Shown here piece by piece: positions 1 to 8,207 of a stretch of 64,000 bases of DNA (positions are counted from its first letter, which is position 1; each line of letters starts with the position of its first letter). This DNA comes from CAZOOW01 sp964581535 (GTDB lineage Bacteria > Patescibacteriota > Saccharimonadia > Saccharimonadales > Saccharimonadaceae). A program made the translations under genes and the position numbers. Below the pieces are notes generated by a model. It was not told the DNA's origin and did no database searches. It was given only the letters and a program-made list of their open reading frames with translations. The stretch is from positions 1 to 64,000 of the forward strand of contig CAZOOW010000001.1 in NCBI GenBank assembly GCA_964581535.1. The letters run 5' to 3'.

Positions 1-75
1 TGGTGATCCCAAGGGGAATCGAACCCCTATTGCCAGGATGAAAACCTGGTGTCCTAACCGTTAGACGATGGGACC
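1..75 (-). tRNA. tRNA-Glu (TTC)
   Basis: A full cloverleaf is readable on the minus strand. The acceptor is GGTCCCA paired with TGGGATC, the anticodon stem is CCAGG/CCTGG around loop TTTTCAT (anticodon TTC), the T-loop is TTCGATT, and a 3' CCA is encoded at the very edge of the window. Confidence 0.96.
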
Positions 76-121
76 ATCAAGCAATATCAAATGCTGACGA
101 TGATTTTTCTTCCGCTTTTTT

Positions 122-148
122 GCAAAAATAAAAATCGCTTAGGCGATT
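122..148 (-). terminator. Intrinsic terminator downstream of the 127-aa orphan gene
   Basis: On the minus strand a short stem AATCGC/GCGATT is followed by TTTATTTTTGC. It lies between the orphan gene (ends at 300) and tRNA-Glu and would stop transcription before the tRNA. Confidence 0.6.
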
Positions 149-192
149 GTAACAGATACGGGAGTATTTGAGAAGTCATGAAATATGACCGA

Positions 193-229
193 CCTCCCGG
201 CCCCGTGGGATTGCCGCGGGACCGGGAGG
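193..229. other. GC-rich hairpin in the 3' UTR of the orphan gene
   Basis: Arms CCTCCCGG and CCGGGAGG pair perfectly and continue past one mismatch with CCCG/CGGG around a roughly 9-nt loop. No T-run follows on either strand, so it is not a standard terminator. It may protect or structure the 3' end of the minus-strand message. The rest of 76-299 holds nothing else I can recognise. Confidence 0.5.
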
Positions 230-299
230 AGACTATGTCAGGAAGAAGTGAGGAGGGGTGTTCGTCACTTCTTACAGAAGAAGCGGGTGGTGCAGTCGA

Positions 300-683
300 T
301 CACGCCGTGGCCGGCAGCACACGAACGGGCTCCGTCACCCGAGCGATGTCCTCCATCAGATCGTTGTCGAACTGCTCAGCGAGATGATGAGCGTGCTCCT
401 CGAAGCGCGCGACGTACTTGCGGGCGATGAGCATCACCGCTTCCTGCACGGCGCTCAACCGCGTCCGGGGGTGGGCGCCGATGGTCTGGAGGTTGCTGGG
501 GATGGCGCCGTCCATGGCTGCGTTGTGCAGCTTGCGGACGTATCGATCGAACTCGGTCAGCTCCTCAGAGCCGCGCTCGAGCTTGTGGGGGTAGGCGAAC
601 CGATCCGCCTCTTCCGGGCACGTGAACTTCACGTAAGGCTCGAGGTGGTTGACCAGCAGATCGATCTTGTCGTCATAGCACAT
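300..683 (-). CDS. Hypothetical protein, GC-rich orphan
   Basis: This gene encodes 127 aa and I do not recognise the family. The product is soluble and mostly helical, with an N-terminal C-x(19)-C pair and a charged, histidine-rich C-terminal half (motif RFEEHAHHLAEQF). I chose the ATG at 683 because GGAAGAGGA lies just upstream; an in-frame start at 749 is possible but has no ribosome site. The gene stands alone, is driven by a strong promoter at 774-802 and is followed by two hairpins. Its GC-rich codon use (many GCG, CTC, GTC, CGC codons) differs from most neighbours and resembles actinobacterial DNA, so recent acquisition is plausible. The plus-strand open frames here look like antisense shadows. 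Confidence 0.55.
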   Translation of the reverse strand: MCYDDKIDLLVNHLEPYVKFTCPEEADRFAYPHKLERGSEELTEFDRYVRKLHNAAMDGAIPSNLQTIGAHPRTRLSAVQEAVMLIARKYVARFEEHAHHLAEQFDNDLMEDIARVTEPVRVLPATA

Positions 684-773
684 AGGGCATTCCTCTTCCT
701 GAATTGTCAAAACACCGCGACTTTCGCGAATGCACACAGTTCCTACCACTCACGGAGGTCTTGTGTTACACCT

Positions 774-802
774 GGTATACGCCCCTTGACAAGAGCTGTC
801 AA
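774..802 (-). promoter_or_regulatory. Sigma70-type promoter of the orphan gene
   Basis: The minus strand carries a perfect -35 TTGACA (797-802), a 17-nt spacer and -10 TATACC (774-779). The -35 is one arm of the inverted repeat TTGACA-N5-TGTCAA at 786-802. The other arm is itself a plus-strand TTGACA followed 17 nt later by TGGTAT (809-814), so divergent overlapping promoters are possible here. Confidence 0.65.
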
Positions 803-898
803 CGGTTATGGTATGTATGAATAGTGTGTTATTTACAATACGCTATATATAGTGTTTTTAGTCTTATACATAGCACCACTACGCTACCTATAGCGTCG

Positions 899-992
899 TT
901 CACTCCTTTTTAAAAAGAAGGTATACTAGGGACTATCAGGCAATCACACTCCGGTCCCTGTGCGCCTTCCATAGACACTTACGCTAGGTGTC
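899..992 (+). promoter_or_regulatory. Promoter and structured leader of the Y-polymerase operon
   Basis: TTCACT (899-904), 17 nt and TATACT (922-927) make a reasonable promoter. The roughly 155-nt leader that follows holds two hairpins: GGGAC...GTCCC at about 929-957 and GACAC...GTGTC at 974-992. No T-run follows them, so attenuation is not evident. I see no convincing LexA box. The stretch 815-898 holds only AT-rich sequence with repeats of ACGCTA. Confidence 0.45.
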
Positions 993-1090
993 GTGCCAGA
1001 CGAATCAACGGTTTCGAACGGTCATCAGCTAGCGATACAACCAAAAAAATCCGTGTATTTCTATCAACCTCATACAAGGAATTTTTGTCT

Positions 1091-1366
1091 ATGGATCCTA
1101 CTACGCTCATTAACCGACCAGTCGATGTCGCCGTGACTTTTGAAGTACTCGGGAAAAGCTCGCCTGTCGCTACTCCGCGCATCATGCGCTATAACGGCCA
1201 GGACATCACGTTTACGAAGCTCGGCATGCGCCACCCGACAGCCAAAGGCAAGCGGATGATACATGTTTTTGATATATCTGACGGCACCAACGACTACCGA
1301 CTAGAGTTCGACGCTCAGCGCCTCACATGGCAACTTGTCGCCATCATCCCGGGAGCCACGCCATGA
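1091..1366 (+). CDS. Small protein partner of the Y-family polymerase (DUF6504-like layout)
   Basis: A 91-aa basic protein with no signal peptide or membrane segment. It overlaps the polymerase gene by ATGA, which points to translational coupling and a shared role. Its order (a Val-rich start, a basic middle, then a YRLEFD-x-QRLTWQL strand near the C-terminus) resembles the small DUF6504-type proteins found beside ImuB/DnaE2 in Actinobacteria; this is a pattern resemblance only. AAGGA at 1076-1080 fits the ATG at 1091 with a 10-nt gap. A TTG at 1085 is an alternative start. Confidence 0.6.
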   Translation: MDPTTLINRPVDVAVTFEVLGKSSPVATPRIMRYNGQDITFTKLGMRHPTAKGKRMIHVFDISDGTNDYRLEFDAQRLTWQLVAIIPGATP

Positions 1367-2619
1367 ATTACCACATAAACACCGAACGCCCGAGCATAAT
1401 GTGGATTGACCTAAACAGCGCGTTCGCCACCGCCGAGCAGCAAGCCCACCCTTCCCTGCGCGGGCGACCGATAGGCGTCACTAACCGCCTCTCTAAGGAG
1501 TGCTGCGTCATTGCCGCCAGCTACGAGGCCAAAGCACTTGGCATCAAGGTTGGCTGCCGTCGAACCGAGGCCCTGGCACTATGCCCGGACTTCGTACTAC
1601 TAGAAACTGATCCGCCCAAATACCACCACGTTTACCGTCAGCTAGCGCGCATCATGAAAAGCTACTCGCCACACGTCAAAATGAAGAGCATCGACGAAGG
1701 GATTTTGGACTTTCATGGGACACAGCTAGAGGGAAAAACCGAGGAAATAACCCATATTGGCTACGAGATAAAACAGCGGGTGCGTGAGGAAATCGGTGAC
1801 TATATGAAAATCAACGTCGGTATAGCGCCGAACCGTTTCCTCGCCAAAACCGCTGCCGGTTTGCACAAACCCGACGGTCTGGACGTTATTGACCACCGAA
1901 ATCTCGTTTCAGTTTATGAATCGCTTGAGTTAGAAGATCTCAACGGCATCGCCCAGGGTTATGGGAGCCGACTGCGCGCTCACGGTATCCATACGCCCCT
2001 CCAGTTTTTAGGAACCACTGAAGAGCTGTTGCGACGGCGTGTGTTTCGGAGCATCAACGGAACATACTGGTACCGCCGACTACGCGGTTACGAAATAGAT
2101 GACGCGGAAACCAAACTCAGTATGGTCGGGCGACAATGGGTCATGGACCGCTCAAGTCATGACGAGGAATACCTCCGCTCCTGCCTGCACTACCTTGCAG
2201 AGACGACCGCCATGAAACTCCGCTACCGCCAGAAGGAAGCCCGGGGCGTCTGCGTCTGGCTCAGCTTCACGGCAGGCGGCGGTTTTGTCGACAAACGCAC
2301 CCACAAGACAAGCTGTTTTACCAACGAAGATATCTGGCTACGCGTCTCGAGGCTGTTCGACAATCGGCCGAAGCATATGGATATTCGCGTCATGGGACTA
2401 TACCTCTACCATCTCGAGCCATCCGGCCGTGCCCAACCCGACCTGTTTGGTAGTGATGAGGAGAAATGGCACCTCACTGAGGCAATGGATGAGATAAACG
2501 ACGCTTATGGCACCTTTACCATCTACGCTGCCGACACCATGGAAGGCACACGTCATATCAAACAAAAAATCCCGTTCGGAGGAACGGAATACTTTGACTT
2601 ACTCTTAAAACGGCAATGA
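1363..2619 (+). CDS. Y-family DNA polymerase (DinB/ImuB-like)
   Basis: A 418-aa translesion polymerase that copies past damaged bases. The palm motif begins WIDLNSAFA near residue 14 (D16 is the first metal-binding Asp). The second catalytic motif is SIDEG (Ser-Ile-Asp-Glu), where DinB normally has SVDEA. A helix-hairpin-helix-like region (LNGIAQGYGSRL) and the little-finger region follow. QPDLFG near residue 360 fits a sliding-clamp binding motif. The start at 1363 overlaps the upstream stop (ATGA). The DLNSAF and SIDEG variants place it away from canonical Pol IV and closer to ImuB/UmuC-like members, but both catalytic acids are kept, so it is probably active. Confidence 0.88.
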   Translation: MNYHINTERPSIMWIDLNSAFATAEQQAHPSLRGRPIGVTNRLSKECCVIAASYEAKALGIKVGCRRTEALALCPDFVLLETDPPKYHHVYRQLARIMKSYSPHVKMKSIDEGILDFHGTQLEGKTEEITHIGYEIKQRVREEIGDYMKINVGIAPNRFLAKTAAGLHKPDGLDVIDHRNLVSVYESLELEDLNGIAQGYGSRLRAHGIHTPLQFLGTTEELLRRRVFRSINGTYWYRRLRGYEIDDAETKLSMVGRQWVMDRSSHDEEYLRSCLHYLAETTAMKLRYRQKEARGVCVWLSFTAGGGFVDKRTHKTSCFTNEDIWLRVSRLFDNRPKHMDIRVMGLYLYHLEPSGRAQPDLFGSDEEKWHLTEAMDEINDAYGTFTIYAADTMEGTRHIKQKIPFGGTEYFDLLLKRQ

Positions 2620-2654
2620 AATCTATGGTATTGTGCTTATGTTTTAAAATATGC

Positions 2655-2683
2655 TTGACTTTTTGTAAATTTTAGTTAATAAT
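2655..2683 (+). promoter_or_regulatory. Promoter for the first surface-protein gene
   Basis: TTGACT (2655-2660) is followed after 16-17 nt by TAATAA/AATAAT. About 75 nt of leader lead to AAGGAGGT (2746-2753) and the ATG at 2759. Confidence 0.55.
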
Positions 2684-2758
2684 CTAACAAAGACGAAAAA
2701 TTGCAAGTGTAAAAAACGTATCAACGTATGGGTGGGGACACATATAAGGAGGTGTCCT

Positions 2759-4237
2759 ATGAGTTTTATAAAAAGAGCAGTTCAGCTCTGTAGTGCAGCA
2801 GTACTTGCTGTATTTACAAGCGGACTACAATTTGTACCCGTATCGGCATATTCTATCGATCCGGATGCCAGCTACGACAAGGTGTGGGTATGTAAATACG
2901 TCACCACTCCACAAGGCTACGAGATACTAAAGACCGGAAATGACGGTTTGGTGTCAAGCTCTGTAAGCTCAGTCCCTGACCCAGATGGCAATGGTGTCCA
3001 TCTTGGTGATAATTTTACAGACCAACAAAGCCGGTCGGTTGTTATCGCATGGAATGACGGCGGAGCAAAACCGGATCCAGGAATGTGCCCTGGCGTAGTT
3101 AACGCTTTAACTGAAATAACAATCGTCCAAACACCGGTTTGTGGACCGAACAACGACACTATCACCTGGGAGGCTACTGACGGAGTAACATTCACTAAAT
3201 CAGCGTGGGTCGACAACTCGCTGACCGTTACTGCGACACTGAAGGCAGGCTTTAGCTGGACAGATGGAACAGTTGCTCCAAAAACATTCCCATTCACTGA
3301 CGCAAATGTAGCGTGCGAATCAAATGATACGCCGGCAACTGCTGCCGATGGTGTATTTACAGACTCATGTGGCCCTTCATTTAACCTAGTGTTCGCGCCT
3401 GTAACTACTGAAGGAGTCGTTTACACGCAAGTTCAGAACGGCAACACTATTACTGTTAATGCAACAGCTGAAGATGGCTATGTGCTCACGAACCCAACCT
3501 GGAGCCAGACGCAAACAGACATGCTCGAAACATGTGTAACGACGTGTGTCGACTGGGGTTCAGTGCATTCAACCAACCTGCAACCTAATGGTTGGACAAC
3601 AAAAGGCGATGTCACCTACGTTGATGGCGGCATCAAACTGACAACTCCTGGCAACTGGGAGTCGGCATATATCTACCGCGAAATGAGCGGTACACTGGCT
3701 TAGCTTGGAAATGTTATCAGCTACACGCCAGATGCCCCATACATGGGTATACATATCGAGACAACAGAAGGTTGGCTCAGCTACGAAACAGTTTACGGTG
3801 GTAACTGGTGGCTCAACGATGGCGCCTCTCAGGCAATGATCGACGGTGCACCACACACGGGCGATGGACAAGGTAGCCAATACTACGGCACGCTCGAAGA
3901 GTGGGCAGCGGCCTTCCCTGATCTCGAAGTCGTCGGTATGGCAGTACTTTACACGAACGAAGTTCCTGCTTCAGTAACACTTACTTCTGTAAAAATCGGC
4001 TGTGTAGAATACACCTTTGATTATGCAGCCCCAGGCCAAGGTGGCGGAACCACCAACGGCGACACGACAATTTACACGCCAACCATCACTCCGCTTGCAG
4101 CACAGACCAGCGTCTTGCCAGCAGCTATCCCAGCTACTGGTGGCACCAGCGCAGGAAATCCGCTAATGATCCTCCTAGCTGCACTCGCAACCTATGGCGC
4201 AGTCTATTTTGCCCAACCAAAACGCCGAACTGAATAA
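2759..4237 (+). pseudogene. Secreted wall-anchored protein, interrupted by an in-frame TAG
   Basis: The frame opens after a strong AAGGAGGT and would give 492 codons, but codon 315 (3701-3703) is TAG. The same frame continues without another stop to 4237. Upstream are a signal peptide (hydrophobic core about residues 10-25) and two Cys-containing repeat-like segments (around CGPNND and CGPSFN). Downstream come an aromatic, Gly-rich domain and a sorting signal: IPATGG, a hydrophobic helix and the basic tail PKRRTE. Read through, it would be a sortase substrate. Terminated early, it would be a 314-aa secreted protein without an anchor. A point mutation, assembly error or suppressed stop are all possible. 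A sortase lies at 31246-31890. I cannot name the extracellular domains. Confidence 0.75.
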
Positions 4238-4260
4238 TCAGTTTGCTGCATGAATATATA

Positions 4261-4291
4261 AAACCCCCGTATCACCGGGGGTTTTAGTTTC
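4261..4291 (+). terminator. Intrinsic terminator
   Basis: AAACCCCCG, a short loop, then CGGGGGTTT and further T's. It follows the surface-protein stop at 4237 by about 25 nt. Confidence 0.9.
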
Positions 4292-4401
4292 TAAATAAAA
4301 ACTTACCTTCGAGAAGGAACATCTAGGTTATTCATAAAAAACGCGTAGATGACACACACCGAACTACTTACTAATATGCTATGCGATGTTGCTTATGTAT
4401 A

Positions 4402-4430
4402 TTGACAATAGTATAAAACAGTTATATGTG
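4402..4430 (+). promoter_or_regulatory. Promoter for the second surface-protein gene
   Basis: A perfect TTGACA at 4402-4407 is followed by AT-rich candidate -10 boxes (TATGTG after 17 nt, and TATATG two bases earlier). The leader runs about 50 nt to AGAGGAGG and the ATG at 4480. Confidence 0.55.
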
Positions 4431-4479
4431 ATATATTTTACAGTAGTGTTTTGAAATGTCTGGTATAAGAGGAGGCAGT

Positions 4480-5922
4480 ATGAATAGACGCACAAAATTT
4501 TACCTTATCACACTCGGTTTTTTGCTGAGTACGGTTTTTAGTGTTAATGCTTTAAGAGGTACTAGTTCTGCCGTAGTAGACAACACCCCGGACTGCGATA
4601 CGGTCGCCATCATCAAATGTGGTGCATTTACAGAAGCTGGCCTCCTCAACAAATACGATACCAATGCGTACGGCGATCTTCCGAAAGTATTCGGCGCATT
4701 CGGTATTTCTCGCGCAGATATCGCAGCTGGCGGCTTTGTTAACGGCATTGTTTGGCGAGACGGCCGTGTGACTGTTGGCGATAAAACTGTCGCTAAAGGC
4801 GCAATGACAGCTGGACGTAACTACGGCGGTACACCAATACCTGGTACAAACGGCGCAGGCAAATATCCTACCAGCAAATTCGTTACCGAAGGTCAGACGG
4901 CATTCGTGAAAATGGTTAACGGGAAGTTCCAATTCGCCATTATCAAAAGTTGCGGCAACCCCGTCAGCGCAAACCCAGAGACTCAGCCAGAACCGGTCTA
5001 CAGCTGTGACAGCCTAAACAAAAACAAAATTTCACGTACGGAGTTTCAGTTTAACGCTACTGCAACAGCTAAAAATGGCGCAAAGCATACTGGCTTCGTG
5101 TTTGATTTTGGAGACGGGAGCAGTAAACGTACCGACAACAACACAATAAAGCACACGTATTCAAAGCCTGGCGACTATACAGTACGTGCAACAGCGCTCT
5201 TTACGGTTGACGGTAAAGAAGTTCGTGACACTGGTAAAAACTGTGTTGTGACAGTCACCGTACAGCCAACATCTGGCACGCCTTCAGTCAGCATAACAAA
5301 AACTGTCGAAGGCAAAGAACATTATGCGACAACCATCGATACTGTTTTCCGCTACCAAATCAAGGTAACAAATACCGGTGAAGTTGAGCTGAAAAATCTC
5401 GTCGTTACAGACCGACCAGAGGCTGGGGTTACGCTGCTTAGCGTAGACGGTAACCGGGGCACGATAACAAACAATGTTTGGAAATATACTATCCCTTCCC
5501 TTGCACCCGGACAGTCTATGGATTTCACGCTGACAGCAAAAGTGCCGACGGTAAAAGCTGGCTCGATAAAGAATACTGTCTGTGTCGATACTCCAACTAT
5601 TCCTGGGGCACCTGACGATTGTGATGACGCAACTGTCGAAGTTCCTGTTCCAGGTGAAGTCATAGTCTGCAACCCGGCAACAGGCGAAATCATCAGTGTT
5701 CCGGAAGCCGATAAAGACAAATACCTACCGCGCGATGACGATGCCTGTAAGCCGGTTCTCGGGACAACGACCTCTACGCCAGCCGCTCCGTCGACTGTTG
5801 CAGCAACAGGACCTGCAGCCGTTCTCGGAGGATTGTTCGGCTCCAGCGCTCTCGGTTACGGTGCCTATAGCTTCATGCAGTCACGCCGTGCGTTGCTACG
5901 CAAGCTAATGAGCGTGCGCTAA
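4480..5922 (+). CDS. Secreted PKD/DUF11 wall-anchored surface protein
   Basis: 480 aa. A signal peptide (basic MNRRTK, hydrophobic core to about residue 25) is followed by an N-terminal domain with Cys residues. A PKD-type beta domain (about 175-265, core motif FDFGDGS and HTYSKPGDYTV) comes next, then a DUF11/TIGR01451-type repeat (about 275-395, with VTNTG and LAPGQS). A low-complexity Thr/Ala/Pro linker precedes the C-terminal anchor: VAATGP, a hydrophobic stretch and a basic tail. The anchor resembles that of the upstream surface protein (IPATGG), so both are probable sortase clients on the cell surface. AGAGGAGG five bases before the ATG sets the start; an in-frame ATG at 4456 lacks such a site. 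Adhesion is a reasonable guess, not shown. Confidence 0.82.
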   Translation: MNRRTKFYLITLGFLLSTVFSVNALRGTSSAVVDNTPDCDTVAIIKCGAFTEAGLLNKYDTNAYGDLPKVFGAFGISRADIAAGGFVNGIVWRDGRVTVGDKTVAKGAMTAGRNYGGTPIPGTNGAGKYPTSKFVTEGQTAFVKMVNGKFQFAIIKSCGNPVSANPETQPEPVYSCDSLNKNKISRTEFQFNATATAKNGAKHTGFVFDFGDGSSKRTDNNTIKHTYSKPGDYTVRATALFTVDGKEVRDTGKNCVVTVTVQPTSGTPSVSITKTVEGKEHYATTIDTVFRYQIKVTNTGEVELKNLVVTDRPEAGVTLLSVDGNRGTITNNVWKYTIPSLAPGQSMDFTLTAKVPTVKAGSIKNTVCVDTPTIPGAPDDCDDATVEVPVPGEVIVCNPATGEIISVPEADKDKYLPRDDDACKPVLGTTTSTPAAPSTVAATGPAAVLGGLFGSSALGYGAYSFMQSRRALLRKLMSVR

Positions 5923-5944
5923 CAGCAGCCCTGCATCCAGCACA

Positions 5945-5973
5945 AATAACCCCGGATTTAGTCCGGGGTTATT
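5945..5973. terminator. Bidirectional intrinsic terminator
   Basis: The 12-bp perfect stem AATAACCCCGGA/TCCGGGGTTATT lies between the convergent surface-protein and sensor-kinase genes. The kinase stop codon at 5969 falls inside it. Confidence 0.9.
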
Positions 5974-8155
5974 TAATTTGTGTTTCAAGCGCAGCTTTGT
6001 CAAAACGATTTATGTCTATAACAAGGGGCAGTTCGAAACCAAAGGTACTACCCTTGCCCTCTTTGCTTTCAAAAAGCAGGCTGCCACCGTGCGCGACGAT
6101 AACTTTTTTCGCCATATATAGCCCAATACCTGTCCCATCTGGCCGCTGCTTGCGTGCATTTGGTGCACGGAAAAACTTCGTGAATAACTTTGCCTGTTCA
6201 GCTTTTGGCACCCCTATACCGCTGTCTTTGACTTTAAAAACAATACCTCTCGCTGTTTTATAAAGTTGGACATCGATGTCTCCGCCCGGCAATGTATAGT
6301 AAATCGCATTGTCCATGAAATTCATCATCACCTGACGGAGTTTATTCTCGTCAGCTGTAATATTTGGAATGTTATGCGGCTTTTCAAAACGAATAGCAAT
6401 CCCGCGCGATTTTGCCGTATCACGCAGCTGAGAAATCTCTTCCCCGACAACATTTGCGAGATTAACTGTGCTCGGCTCCAGTACAAATTTGCCAGTTCGA
6501 AGACGCGAAATATTTAGAAAATCACCGATGAGATACACCATCCGCTGCGAGCTATCGAACGCCTGCTCGAGCAGTTCCCGTTGCTCTTTACTGATTTCTC
6601 CAGCATCACCGTCGAGCACCATGCTGATATAGCCTTTTACGCTTGTCAGCGGCGTCCGCAGCTGGTGCGATGCCATGCTGATAAACTCATCTTTCGTTTC
6701 ATCAAGTTTCGTAAGTTTTTTGTTGGAAGTCAGTAGCTCTTTTGTTGCCTCGTTGATACGCTCCTGAAGGTTAACGTTCAAATCTCGCACCTCCTGGACT
6801 GCAAGTGCGTTTTCAACCGCAATGACGAGCTCATCTGAAATAGTCTCGAGCACCTTGATGTCTCGTTGTGAATAGCTGCTGCTGAGCTGTGGCCCGAGCG
6901 CCAAAAAGCCGAGAAGTTGACCGTCATGGTAGAGGGGCTTCAGTATCTCGATATTGTTTTTCTCAAGCGTTCTGCGAAGGCGTTTCGAGTCCGTCAACAA
7001 GGCTGTGACGACTACACCCGCAACAGCACTCAAATTCTCTTTGATGATTTCAACATCCCCAGCAGCCAACTTGCTATATCCTGCTGTTCCTGCGCTCGTA
7101 TGATGACTTTCATCGTAATTTATGTAGAAAAAAGTTTGTTCAGCCTTGAGCGTTCCGCCGATTTCTTTGGATGCCCTCAGCATAAGATCGCGTAAATCTA
7201 TCGCACCTGCAAGTAACTCACTGAGACGAGAATAGAATTCTTCCGTATCATATCGATCCCGGAAGAAAATTTTGTCTGTCACTTTATCGAAGAAATCTTT
7301 AACCGGCTGAAAAATAAATGCTAGCACAAGTGCCAACATAATGTTTACAGGGCTCATACTTATCCCGGTAGCGTTATTATCCTTGAAAATAGTAACCGAC
7401 AGCACATACGCGAGTAAGAAATAAATAAATCCCAGTGTAGTAAGTGAAAGTAAATAAGCTGCAGTGCGTATCGCCGCTGCTTTTATATCAAATAAGCCAT
7501 GCTTGACTATGGCATAGCCAATCGCCGCTAAGAAAAACACTATATACAGCGGCGAATATTTGATATAGCTTGTGTCTTGAAAAACAATCGGCATTATTAC
7601 ACTTGTTACCGGCGCTAGCAAAAGTATCGGTGTCATCCCAGTAACAATCAAGCGATACTGTTGTCTATCCGAAATGAGTCGCGCGTGCTTCATGCCATTC
7701 AACAGCAACCAAATGCTCGCGAGTAGTAGCGTACCAAAATGTATAACAAATATAAAGAACGCCCAACCAGCGCTAGGAATCGCTTCTGGGGGTGCCGAAA
7801 TACTATTAAAAACGGCTGGACTCGTCTCAAGAACGACTACGACTGGAGTGGTAATAGCAGTTAAAAGTACATATTTACTTAAGACAGTTGAGCGAATTCT
7901 TTTTTGAATTTCTGCAACTAAACCAAAAAGCAGAGCTCCGCCTAATGTTGTTGATACTACTACCATACGAACAAAAATAAGCTCTCTACTGTACGGATCC
8001 GTAGTTAGATAATTGAAAAATATGAGCGATGCGAATGATAGTGATAACAATCCATATAAAAGATTCTTTCGACCGCTTGGGTTTTGAAGAAAAACAAATG
8101 CGCCCACTAAGGCACTCGCGATTACGCCGAAGCCACTTATCAAAGCTTCTACCAT
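5969..8155 (-). CDS. Membrane sensor histidine kinase (7TM-GAF-HisKA-HATPase)
   Basis: 728 aa. The first about 290 residues hold many hydrophobic helices, as in 7TM-type sensors. A GAF-like domain follows (about 310-465), then a coiled coil, then the kinase core. The H-box MASHQLRTPL has the phospho-accepting His near residue 498. The ATP-binding domain shows the N-box (FMDNAIYY), G1 (DSGIGVP) and G2 (GTGIGLYMAKK). It likely senses a membrane or redox/ligand cue and phosphorylates a response regulator; the single-domain regulator at 10341-10712 is the nearest candidate. TATACT sits 8 nt before the ATG, so the mRNA is probably leaderless. Confidence 0.9.
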   Translation of the reverse strand: MVEALISGFGVIASALVGAFVFLQNPSGRKNLLYGLLSLSFASLIFFNYLTTDPYSRELIFVRMVVVSTTLGGALLFGLVAEIQKRIRSTVLSKYVLLTAITTPVVVVLETSPAVFNSISAPPEAIPSAGWAFFIFVIHFGTLLLASIWLLLNGMKHARLISDRQQYRLIVTGMTPILLLAPVTSVIMPIVFQDTSYIKYSPLYIVFFLAAIGYAIVKHGLFDIKAAAIRTAAYLLSLTTLGFIYFLLAYVLSVTIFKDNNATGISMSPVNIMLALVLAFIFQPVKDFFDKVTDKIFFRDRYDTEEFYSRLSELLAGAIDLRDLMLRASKEIGGTLKAEQTFFYINYDESHHTSAGTAGYSKLAAGDVEIIKENLSAVAGVVVTALLTDSKRLRRTLEKNNIEILKPLYHDGQLLGFLALGPQLSSSYSQRDIKVLETISDELVIAVENALAVQEVRDLNVNLQERINEATKELLTSNKKLTKLDETKDEFISMASHQLRTPLTSVKGYISMVLDGDAGEISKEQRELLEQAFDSSQRMVYLIGDFLNISRLRTGKFVLEPSTVNLANVVGEEISQLRDTAKSRGIAIRFEKPHNIPNITADENKLRQVMMNFMDNAIYYTLPGGDIDVQLYKTARGIVFKVKDSGIGVPKAEQAKLFTKFFRAPNARKQRPDGTGIGLYMAKKVIVAHGGSLLFESKEGKGSTFGFELPLVIDINRFDKAALETQIK

Positions 8156-8207
8156 ATCAAACAGTATAGTTTAGAAAAAACGTAAGCGCTATATGAACTA
8201 CTACGGT

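Noticed and set aside
185..824. Plus-strand open frames across the GC-rich orphan
   Set aside because: They are antisense to a minus-strand gene with a good promoter and ribosome site, and have none of their own.
980..1035. LexA-type box upstream of the Y-polymerase
   Set aside because: CGAA and TTCG half sites near 1000 have the wrong spacing for known LexA boxes.
3701..3703. Genome-wide recoding of TAG
   Set aside because: Other genes in the window end normally at TAG (for example the pilin at 48667), so one internal TAG is better explained by mutation or error.
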